From NCBI GenBank assembly GCA_965240325.2, contig OZ251249.1, positions 248,001 to 312,000 on the forward strand: a stretch of DNA of 64,000 nt, given 5' to 3'. Below the pieces are notes generated by a model that saw only the letters and a list, made by a program, of their open reading frames with translations, was not told where the DNA came from and ran no database searches. The position numbers and the translations under genes were made by a program. The first letter of the stretch is position 1. Every line of letters begins with the position of its first letter. Below are positions 19,177 to 27,661 of this stretch, piece by piece. Origin of the DNA: Rebecca billardiae RCC1528 (taxonomy: Eukaryota > Haptophyta).

Positions 19177-20471
19177 CGCGTCGCGCCTGCCTTTGCACGA
19201 AGGTGATAAACGCCCAGCTGCCTGGAGCCGCCCGGAGCCAGCGGGTCGGCCTGTGCCCACCTGGGCTCGGCGACGCGTGCCGCGGCGGGATGGAGGCGTA
19301 CGGCGACGCGTGCTGCTGCTGCTTCCGCGACGACGAGCGCGCACGGAGCCTCGCATCGTCACTCTCGAGGGACGTCTGGCGCGCGACGATCACGCGCGGC
19401 CGCCTCGTGACGTCGCGTGCCAGGCGTCACTCGTCGCCGCCGTCAGCGACAGCGGGCAGGACCGTGGCGAGTCGGCGAGCCGATCGATGCGGATGCTGCC
19501 GACCATCACCATCCGGAGTGGTCATGGTCAGCGAGTCAGCAGCGGGCCGCTGGGGGCGCGTCAGCTGGCAGGGCCACCGGTGGCTGCTTGCTGCCCATGG
19601 GCGCAGGTGGTTGGCACAGCGCCCGCAGTCCACAGCCGTGAGCCGGCCTGCCGCCGGCGTGTGTCTGTGAGCGTATCTCGGCATCAGCAGCAGCGGCGGC
19701 GCGCAGGGTCCGGCTGGACCGGCCCGCGCCATGGCTCCGGACTCCGGGCTCGGGTTGGCACCGGACCGGCGGACACGGGCGGCTGCCGAGTGGCCTTACG
19801 CTGTCACATGACCGAGGCTGGCGCCTCGGCCGCTTGGCAGTTCAGGCGGCGGAGTGCGCGGGGACGCGGCGAGCCGCCAGTCGTCCGGCCGCCACTCGCG
19901 ACGACGTGGCCATCCGATGACCCGCGGTCAGCAGCGTTGCCGGGCGCCCGCCATCTGCCGACAGCCGCGATTCAGGGCGCCCTGAATCTCGTTGCAGCGA
20001 GTGGATGACGGCGTGGAGGCGTGCGGACTGTCACTAGCAGCTGGCACGCGCGCACGACCGCGCGACGGCACGCGGAGTCGGTTTTGAGTGCTTCTGACGG
20101 CTGGGCCGGGTTCCAGGACATATTTGTGGGTAGTGCCTTCGCAAGCGCCTTGCTCGTCAGACACCTAAATCGCATGGTGTTGTCGAAAATCACATCATCA
20201 AATCAGTGATGGGCTCAGCCGCTGGGCCGATGCCATTGCCGCCGCCGCCCGCCGCAAGTGCGGCATGGCCGGCCATGGACCCCCTACTGATGTCGATCGA
20301 TCTGAGCCTGAGGTCTCCGCGGACGAGTAACTGGGCACTGGCGACCGGAGTCTGACTCACTCAGAGTCAGACTCTGCATCGGAGTGAGACTCTGACGAGG
20401 CGCGAGATTCTGATGACGACTACGATTCAGATTGAATGAGAGATTGGCTGAGCACTGACTAGTGCTAGTAA
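19177..20471. other. Intergenic, no gene recognised
   Basis: 1.3 kb downstream of the small membrane-protein gene. Open frames here lack domains or signals. A short stretch at 20343-20400 repeats GAGTC/AGACTC words and could fold locally. Nothing else is supportable. Confidence 0.5.
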
Positions 20472-20990
20472 CAGGCAATCGCGGGCAATAAGAAGTCATC
20501 AGAGATCTCACGGCTAGTCTCGTTTTCTTAGCCGTTCGGTAGCTCGAGCGCCTACGGAGTCTCAGTTTCTTAGCTAGGTCCGCCCGCCGCGCAGGCGCGG
20601 GGGGCGCAGGGGGTGAGAGCCCCCCGCTGAGTCTTTAGGCCCGGCCGGCGATAAGGCCGAATAAGAAAACTTTGGGCCATCATTTTGCTGGAGCAAATCT
20701 GGCATGATGTTGCATGGATGCTGCTGCGCGGTGCACTGGCCAGGAGTCAGTCATCAGGAGAAGTCGGGACTTGGCCTGTACTCGTAGTCGGGCCGCGCGC
20801 CGCGTCCCACGGGCCGACTGCGCCTCGGCGGACCACTCGTCAGCCGCGACGACGTAGTCCCGGTTTCTTAGTCTGACTATGCGTATAGCGAACCAGCCAA
20901 TCGCTAGTCTCAGTTTCTAGGCCAGATCCGCAGATGGCAAGCCCCAGTTTCTTATTAACGTGACAGCTCCTTATTGCCCGCGATTGCCTG
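20472..20990. mobile_element. Non-autonomous TIR DNA element, copy 1
   Basis: 519 bp bounded by perfect 21-bp terminal inverted repeats (20472-20492, starting CAGGCAATCGCGGGCAATAA, and 20970-20990). The interior is non-coding, with repeated TTTCTTAG words and a GC-rich hairpin-prone stretch near 20590-20640. It is strongly similar to the second copy at 41022-42336. An AGTA flank on both sides may be a target duplication if the element starts one base earlier. No transposase is encoded, so it is MITE-like. Confidence 0.8.
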
Positions 20991-21505
20991 AGTAGCTAGT
21001 AGACTCTACTGCGTCTACAGCGTCAGCCGTCGGACGATTCTTGATTGATTAACTGGATCGACTCTTGAATTATTTAATGACGACGACGACGAATGAGTCG
21101 AATGAGACGAATGACCGTCGGAGGCTAGAATCGGAGGCGTCGGACTACTCGGACTCACGGATTGCGCGCGCGCTAGCTATACGTCGTATAACGCGCTGAC
21201 CGATTCGCCCCGGCCGCCGCCGGCCCCGGCCGCCCGGCGCCCCGGGGCGTAGTGACTAGTGTGAGTGTCCGACGCACGCGTCCTCAGTAGTAGTGAGTAC
21301 TGTATGATATGAGCCAGCAGTCTGAGATCGACTCGCGACTCGTCGCGCGACTAAGAAGCGGCGCGGCCTGAGGCTGAGGCCTGTGCCCGTGGGCGTGGGC
21401 GTGTGCGCCGCAGACAGGTCGGCGCCTGACGCAGCCGACAGACAGGCAGACTGCCGCACGTGGCCCGCTGCTGCCGCCAGCCGCGACGCCCTCCGGCGCA
21501 GCCCG
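20991..21505. other. Intergenic, no gene recognised
   Basis: 515 bp between the TIR element and the stop of the TULIP-like gene. It includes short GAC/GAATGA runs near 21078-21110 and no supported feature. Confidence 0.5.
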
Positions 21506-22405
21506 TCATCTCGCGAAGTGGAGCTCGCCGTACACGGCCTCGGCGATCTCGTGCTCGAGCAGGCGCGTGAGGTCGCGCGCGATCGCGCTCGAGAGCAGCC
21601 GCCACAGCACCGGCGGCGGGTGCTCCAGCGTCTCGTCTGTGGCCTGGCCGACGTGGACGGAGAGGACGGGGTTGCGGATGCGCATGGTCACGTTGGTCAC
21701 CTCGGGGATCACCGCCAGCACCGAGCCGCAGCTCACCCGCCCGCCCAGCCGGCGCAGCGCGCCGAGCGACAGCTCGCACTTCCACCGCGTCGTCAGCTGC
21801 ACGTCGCGCATGACCGACGCAACCACAAACTTGACGCGCACGGGCGGCCCGAGGCGCAGCGGGCCGATTCGGAAGGCGGCGCTGAGCTCGACGAGGATGG
21901 ACGCGCGCAGCTCCTCCACCTGCGACGTCACGTTGAAGTGCGTGTGGTCGTCCGCGACCACGGCGAAGTCGGTGAGCGTGTTCATGCCGGCGACGGTCAG
22001 GTTTGTCGCGTTGTACGAGCCGATGACCGCGCCGCCGTCCAGCGGCTCGTCGATGAGCTCCCACGGGTGCGAGATGAGCGAGATGCGCGTGGCGACGCCC
22101 CTGATCACCGGCCGCAGGCACACGCCCGTCGTCGCCAGCATCGATCGCGCCGGCAGCGACGTCCACGAGATCAGCTCGTCGCTCTGCGCCGCGCTGCTAA
22201 TCAGCGCGCTCGCGTTCCGCACGAGCGTGCGGCCGAGGGCGATCATGGAGACGCGCTCCGAGGGCTGCGGCGGCGGCAGCGGCGGGGGTGGCGATGGCGG
22301 GCCGTGCGCCTCCTCGCCGCCGGCGGCCACGACAAGCGCCAGCACCACGGCGTAGACATGGCGCCGCCGGCGCGAGGACGGCGCGCCGACGATCCCGGCC
22401 ATCAT
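21506..22405 (-). CDS. Secreted TULIP/BPI-like lipid-binding domain protein (putative)
   Basis: 299 residues from ATG 22405 (or 22402). An Arg-rich start and hydrophobic segment (HVYAVVLALVVAAGG) form a signal peptide, then a short Pro-rich linker (GPPSPPPPLPPPQP). The rest is a beta-rich domain with IGSYNATNLTVAGMNTLTDF, several N-glycosylation sites (NAS, NAT, NLT, NVT twice), a Cys pair (WKCELS and VSCGS) and a C-terminal amphipathic helix. The G-x-Y-N-x-x-N-L-x-V-x-G-x-N-T-L pattern resembles the N-terminal half of BPI/LBP-type (TULIP) folds in protists. Such domains carry lipids in the secretory route. The family call is from pattern only; an unrelated beta-sandwich is the alternative. 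It is head-to-head with plastid uL4. Confidence 0.5.
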   Translation of the reverse strand: MMAGIVGAPSSRRRRHVYAVVLALVVAAGGEEAHGPPSPPPPLPPPQPSERVSMIALGRTLVRNASALISSAAQSDELISWTSLPARSMLATTGVCLRPVIRGVATRISLISHPWELIDEPLDGGAVIGSYNATNLTVAGMNTLTDFAVVADDHTHFNVTSQVEELRASILVELSAAFRIGPLRLGPPVRVKFVVASVMRDVQLTTRWKCELSLGALRRLGGRVSCGSVLAVIPEVTNVTMRIRNPVLSVHVGQATDETLEHPPPVLWRLLSSAIARDLTRLLEHEIAEAVYGELHFAR

Positions 22406-22623
22406 TGTGATGATCTGCTTCGTGGCGGGAGAGATAATAAGATCGCGGACGATTTTCGCGCTGCTGGGCAGCCGGCTAATCGAGAGAGTCCGGTGCTCGA
22501 GCGGGTGAGTCCGGCGCTCGCTGGACGATTCTTGAAGCCGAGCGAGCGAGAGAGCCGTGCGTGTCGCCGCGTGGTCTTTCATCTCGCTGGCAGCGCGGCT
22601 GGCTGGACGTCTCGTGGGCGATA
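22406..22623. promoter_or_regulatory. Shared divergent promoter region
   Basis: 218 bp between the TULIP-like gene (-) and the uL4 gene (+). It has AGATAATAAGATCG near the minus-strand start and GGGCGATA just before the plus-strand ATG. A compact bidirectional promoter is inferred. Confidence 0.4.
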
Positions 22624-23561
22624 ATGGCCTCGTCTCGCGCGACGCTCGCGCTGGCGTGCGCGGCGGCGCTGTGCGCGGCATGCCACGGGTACACCGCGGG
22701 CGTGGCGTCCGCGCCGCGCCGCGCGGCCGTCACCATGGCCGCGAAGGAGGTGCCGGCCTACGCGGTCGACGGCTCGTCCTCCGGCACCGTCTCGGTCGAG
22801 CTGCGGCAGTCAGCGAAGCCGATGTATGTGGTGCACAGGAAGGTGATCACGGAGCTCGCGAACCGCCGGCAGGGTACGGCGTCGACTAAGACGCGCTCGG
22901 AGGTCTCGGGTGGCGGCCGCAAGCCCTACAAGCAAAAGGGCACCGGCCGCGCGCGGCGCGGCTCGACTCGTTCGCCGCTCATCGTCGGCGGCGGTGTGAT
23001 CCACGGGCCAAAGCCCAAGGACTGGTCGATCAAGATGAACAAGAAGGAGCGGCGCGTGGCGACCGCCTCGGCCATCATGGGCGTGCTCTCCCGCGCCATC
23101 ATCGTCGACGACATCGAGTCGCAGTTCACGCGCGCCAAGACGGCGGACATGACGGCTCTGCTCAAGCGGCTGCCGCTGGAGCAGGACTCGGCCGCGCCGC
23201 CCAAGGTGACGCTCATCACCAAGGATCGCGTACGCGCACGCGCGCGCGCGTGGGGCGCGCGCGGGGATGCGCGCTGCGCGGGGGCGGCCCGCGTCGTGCA
23301 CGCCTGCCGCCCGCCCTCAGCCCGCCTTCGCGCCCTGCCCCGCGCGTCTGTGCGCGCCGGCGCCGCGCGGCCGCCCTGTCGGACGCCTGTCGGACGCGCG
23401 CGCAGTCGGAGAACGTCGAGCTCTCGGGGCGCAACGTGGCGAACCTGGCGATGCTCACGATGAGCACGCTGAACGTGCACGACATTCTCGGTGCGGGCAA
23501 GGTCGTCATCACCAAGTCGGCCCTCGCGGCGATGCAGGAGCGCTACCCAGTCGCCGCCTGA
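22624..23561 (+). CDS. Plastid ribosomal protein uL4 (L4), nucleus-encoded
   Basis: Exons 22624-23229 and 23406-23561; 176-bp intron, donor GTACGC, acceptor CAG, phase 0; 253 residues. Residues 1-22 are a signal peptide (MASSRATLALACAAALCAACHG), then a short transit-like region with RRAAVTMA before the mature protein. The uL4 core is clear: KVITELANRRQGTASTKTR, then GGGRKPYKQKGTGRARRGS, the rRNA-binding extended loop of bacterial-type L4, then GGGVIHGPKPKDW. After the join, RNVANLAMLTMSTLNVHDIL and VVITKSALAAMQERY match the conserved L4 C-terminus, which confirms the splice. It assembles into the large subunit and lines the exit tunnel. The signal peptide argues for the plastid rather than mitochondrial ribosome. 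Whether the plastid genome of this alga also keeps rpl4 cannot be seen here. Confidence 0.9.
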
Positions 23562-23865
23562 GCAGAGGTGGGGCAGAGATGGGAGCCGCGCGAGGCCGCG
23601 TAAGCAGCGCGCGGTTGTCATCTTGATGATTGATCTGACTGACTCCGAACGACAAACTGAGTGGACGTCGTGTGTCCGCTCGGCGCGACTGTCGAGCTGC
23701 TTGCCGATGCCCGCGGGCCGTTGCAGTGGCTGGGACACCGGGCTGCCACGCGCCCGTAGCCGGCTCGTAGTTGAGGACGTGCGGCAATTATTTACTGCCT
23801 GCAGTTCTGCTTTTCAAAAAACCGAGCGGGCGGGTTTATTCCAAAATTCGAGTGCACAGCTGGGG
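23562..23865. other. Intergenic, no gene recognised
   Basis: 304 bp between uL4 and the next same-strand gene. It is AT-richer near 23780-23850 and probably holds the promoter of the downstream glycosyltransferase-like gene. Confidence 0.45.
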
Positions 23866-25544
23866 ATGGCGGCTTCCATCGTGCGGAGCCAGTTGGTCGC
23901 CGTTGTGCTCGCGAGCGTGCTCTGCAGTGCAGGGGCGGGACGCAGTCTTCAAGGCTGGCCGTGCATGGGACAGGCAGACCGCTTGCTCGCCCACGTGAAG
24001 CGCGCGAAGCCGCTGCCAGGATGCGCGCCGCTGTGGCCGACAGGACTGCCGTCGAATGGCACGGAGACGGGCTCGCGAGATGGCGCGTGCGCAGGCGTGG
24101 ATCCCAGCGCAAGTGTCGTCCACACGTTCACAACGTCTGCCATGGGGCTAGTCAACCAGGTGATCGACGTCGCCATCGCCCTGCGCCACGCGTGCGAGCA
24201 GCGCGCGCCCTTCTTCGTCTCCGTGCAGATGGTGGCAGACATGCTGCGCCCTGACTGGCTGGTGCCGGCGGAGGAGCTCATCGACCTGGACGCGACGAAC
24301 GCGGCACTCGCCGCGAATGCCCACCGCGCGGCGTTGAACCCCACGGCCGACGAGACGGCGATGGACTGCTCGAGCACACGCCTCATCACGGCCGGCTGCG
24401 CGGCCCGCGTCTTGCCAGACTTGCGGGTGCCTCTTGTCCCGGCGAGTTGGTCCTGGCCCTCAAAGGCGGTGGAGTCGATGGTGCGGCTACGCGCGCCGTC
24501 GGGGCCGTGGATGCCGGCGTGCTGCGTGCTGGACGCCCACGACCCGCGCTACAACAGCGTGCACTTCAACTTCGACGCCGACTGGCTGCTCTTCAGCTGC
24601 TATGAGCGGGAGCTCTGGACGCGCTGGTGCGCCGCACGTCGCGCCCCGCGCCGGGCGAGGGCGTGCGCTCGAGCGTGCCGCGCGGCGCGCGTTGGGTGCG
24701 GGCTGGGGGCGCGTCGTCGCCCGCCCCGCGTCTGCCCGCCGCGCCGCGCGCCGCCACCCCGCGCCCCGCTGCAGCACTCGGCCGACCGGGCGCGCCCGGC
24801 GCTTCGCAAGTCCCCGCACGCAGGAAGGGCGGAGGGCTCTCGGCTGAGGCGGAGCTCTCTCTGGTCGGCCCAAACGGCACGCTGGCCCCGTACGTGCGCG
24901 AGCACGTGCTGCCGGGCACCGTGGCTGCGATGCGGGAGCACTTCGCACGGCCGCAGCTGCCCGTGCTCGCGCTCACCTCCATCGGGAAGCTCACGCCCAG
25001 CACCGCGTGGATCATCGACGAGCTGCAGCGCGCAGTGGGCGACGGGCTGGGCGCGCGGCTCAGCCTGGGCACGGCGCGTGTTGCCGGCCGCGAGTTCGCC
25101 GCCGCGGCGGAGATGCATGTCCTCCTTGGCGGCCAGAGCATACTGCTCTCTCCCGGCTCCACATTCTCGGAGTTTGCGAACTTCACCCTGGCGCAGCGCC
25201 CAGGCGGCTTGCGCCGCGTGGCCTTCATGCCGCAGTTGTTGCGCGGGGTGTGTAACGTCTCAGCGTGCCCCGCCGCCGAGCCAGGGTCAGGGACGCGCTG
25301 CACCCAACGCCCCGGACGCCCCCGTGGCGAGCCCTCGACGCCTTTCGGTTCGCCGCGACCACAAGCGAACAGCGAAGTCGTCACGTTAGCCGACGACGAG
25401 ATCGATCTCGCAGCGGCCTTTGGCGCCGTGCGCAGCGCCGTGCGCAGTGCCGTGCACATCGGCAGTCGTCATGCGAAGGCGGGCTTGGCTTCGGTCGCCA
25501 GAAGGCAGAAACCCGCCCGCGCGGCGCCCGGCGGGCTCGTCTAA
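23866..25544 (+). CDS. Secretory glycosyltransferase-like protein (fucosyltransferase-like fold, putative)
   Basis: Exons 23866-24626 and 24824-25544; intron GTGCGC...CAG, phase 2; 493 residues. The N-terminus is a signal peptide or anchor (VRSQLVAVVLASVLCSAGAG). A GLVNQVIDVAIALRHAC segment resembles the G-x-x-N-Q loop near the start of GDP-fucose transferases. The C-terminal half has VLALTSIGKL and the GT-B-like LLGGQSILLSPGSTFSEFAN, where S-x-G-S-T-F-S-E resembles a nucleotide-sugar pocket. N-glycosylation sites and many cysteines fit a lumenal location. The last 100 residues are low-complexity. The splice restores a continuous ELWTRWKGGG sequence. No specific family can be named with certainty. 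Confidence 0.55.
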
Positions 25545-26218
25545 AGGCAGCGCTATATACATCATAGATAAACCGCGCGCCCTGGCGATTACCGTCATTG
25601 CCGACGGCCATAAGCGCCGACGCCCGCCGACCCGCCGACGCCAGCGCGCCTCAGCAGACCGGCGCGTGCTTGGAAGCCTAACCCGTTCGTCGTCATCATG
25701 GCGTTACCACTCGCCCCGATGGGGCGTGGGGCCGCGCCTGGCCCTGCTCACAAGGTGTATGTGTTCACGGTCCCAGGCAACGGCCCTGTGCCACAACCGG
25801 GGTAGGTGGGCAGCCAGGGGCTGGCGGCAGCCGAGAGGGGCCGCTTTCCCCCGCCCCCGCTGCTGCGAAGGCGGCGGGGGTGCGCTGCTTGCCTCCGCGG
25901 GCGAGCAGCGCGCAGTTTACGCCGGGCATGTGGACCTGCCCACCCTTCATCTTCCAGTTCTTCCCTTCGGCTGGGGCTCGATCAGTCGACGCGGCGTCGC
26001 TCACAGTGCAGGCAGGTGTTTGGCGCGGCTGCACTCTCGAGGTGGCTGGGATACGACATCCAGGTGTAGCACCCTCCCCGTGTGGTGTCAGAGCGCGCTC
26101 TCGAGCGCGTGCCTCCGAGCGCGGGGCGGCCGCTTGCTGCAATGGCCGCCTCGATGAGGTGCGGCAACGCGCCTCTCACCTGCCTGCGCGGCTGCGCCGG
26201 TCTTTTTTGGGGCTCAAG
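25545..26218. other. Intergenic, no gene recognised
   Basis: 674 bp between same-strand genes. No supported ORF or repeat. It presumably contains the 3' end of the glycosyltransferase-like gene and the promoter of the phosphatase gene. Confidence 0.5.
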
Positions 26219-27070
26219 ATGGCGGACGCGTCCTCGTCGCCGCGTCGGCTGCTAGTGGTGCTGTACCGGCACGCGGAGTCGGCGAACAATGCCATGGGCG
26301 ACCACGACTCTGGCGACGTCAGCGCTGCCGCGGCGCACGGCCGCCAGCCCGACCCGTCGCTCACCAAGCGCGGCGAGCAGCAGGCTGCCTGTGCGGCCGA
26401 GTGGTTTGCTAAGCGCTGGGCGGCGCGCCTCGAGCGCATCTACGTGAGCCCGATGAAGCGCGCGCTGCAGACGGCGGCGCCGCTGTGCGCGGCGATGCCG
26501 ACCGTCCCCGTCGCGCTGAACACCGCCCTCTTCGAGTGCGGCGGCTGCTTCCACGGCTCGCGCGCCGAGCAGAGCGCAGGCAAGCCGCACGTGCACGGCC
26601 TGCGACTGGATGCCGTCCGGGCGCTGCTGCCCGGCGCGAGCGCGGACGAGGCGGAGTTCGCGGCGGAGCGCGAGGGCGGGTGGTGGCGCGGCGGCTTCGA
26701 GACCGCCGAGCAGTCACGCGCGCGCGCCGCCGCCGTGCAGGAGTGGCTCTGGGGCCAGGTGGACGCCGCGGCGCGCCCGGCGGCCGAGCCGATCGCAGCG
26801 ATCGCGCTGGTCGGCCACGGGCTCTTCATGAGCGTGCTGATGCAGGAGCTGCTCGGCGCGGGCGTGCGCACGTCCGCAGGCGGCCCGCCGCCCTCGCGCA
26901 TCGCGCTGCTCACGTGCAACTGCGCGCTCGACGTGCTCGAGCTCCGCGTGGACGCGGGCGGCGCGCGCGCGGTTGGGCTCCTGCGCGCTAACTGGGACGA
27001 GCACCTGCCGCGGCCGCTGCGCACGGGACACACGGTCGACGGGTTCGAGCTGCTGCCCGACCTGCTCTGA
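26219..27070 (+). CDS. Histidine phosphatase (phosphoglycerate mutase-like) superfamily protein
   Basis: 283 residues, intronless, ATG at 26219. The catalytic signature YRHAESANN comes near the N-terminus, so His is the predicted phospho-acceptor. Then come LTKRGEQQA, YVSPMKRALQTA (phosphate-binding Arg) and IALVGHGLFMSVLMQELL with the second catalytic His. This order is diagnostic of the RHG superfamily. The long insert between the RHG start and LTKRGE, and the C-terminal NCALDVLEL-RANWDEHLP segment, fit eukaryotic cytosolic members. No targeting peptide is seen. It may act on a phosphorylated small molecule; the substrate cannot be told from sequence, and it need not be glycolytic. Confidence 0.85.
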   Translation: MADASSSPRRLLVVLYRHAESANNAMGDHDSGDVSAAAAHGRQPDPSLTKRGEQQAACAAEWFAKRWAARLERIYVSPMKRALQTAAPLCAAMPTVPVALNTALFECGGCFHGSRAEQSAGKPHVHGLRLDAVRALLPGASADEAEFAAEREGGWWRGGFETAEQSRARAAAVQEWLWGQVDAAARPAAEPIAAIALVGHGLFMSVLMQELLGAGVRTSAGGPPPSRIALLTCNCALDVLELRVDAGGARAVGLLRANWDEHLPRPLRTGHTVDGFELLPDLL

Positions 27071-27661
27071 GCGCGGTGACGGGCGGGCGGCCGGCGGCGT
27101 GCTCGGCGAGAGGCGGCTGACGAGTAGACAGCTGCCAGCTGCGCAGTGGCGTTGGTTAGGGTGGCACCAACGCCAGTGCGCAGCTGGCAGCTGTCTACTC
27201 GTCGTCATCGTCGCGATCGACGCGGCCTTTGAACAATCCGAGGCGGTTGGCAGCGAAGGCGCTGACAGCCAAGCAGGCGATGATCTGCGTGCATGGGGGC
27301 ATGCCGGCTGTGGTCGGCCAAGCCATCACGCGGCGCCGCGCTCGCGGCAGCGCGGGTGGCGGCAGACGTGGTCCGGGCCGTGTGTGTGCCGGCCGGTGCG
27401 AGCACTACGGGCGAATGCGGATGGATGCGTTCTGATTGGAATGACCTGCCGCGAGCGCATTCACTGGCGTCTGGCGTCCCACCGGGCGGGCATCAGTGAT
27501 CTGCTTAGTAGGAGATTGCAGAACTACATGGACTGAGGGAGACTATCAGACATCATGATCAGTCACGCTACTGAGTCTACTGTTCATCACTGGGCAAGAG
27601 CCATCAGGACTCCCGTGACGATCGTCACCCGCGCAGCGGCCGGTGGCCAAGGTGGTGAGCA
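27071..27661. other. Intergenic containing a long perfect-type hairpin
   Basis: 591 bp between same-strand genes. Apart from the inverted repeat at 27119-27205 I see no feature. Confidence 0.5.
27119..27205. repeat. 38-bp inverted repeat (stem-loop)
   Basis: Two 38-base arms (left starting GACGAGTAGACAGCTGCCAG, right ending in its complement) with one mismatch, separated by a loop of about 9 bases (TAGGGTGGC region). Lying about 50 bp past the stop of the phosphatase gene, it could be a 3' RNA hairpin or a very small foldback element. Confidence 0.85.

Noticed and set aside
16724-20990. One large 4.3-kb transposon carrying PRK between the solo TIR and the right end of copy 1
   Set aside because: Copy 1 has its own left end at 20472 and matches copy 2 end to end. 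PRK and its neighbour are ordinary host genes.
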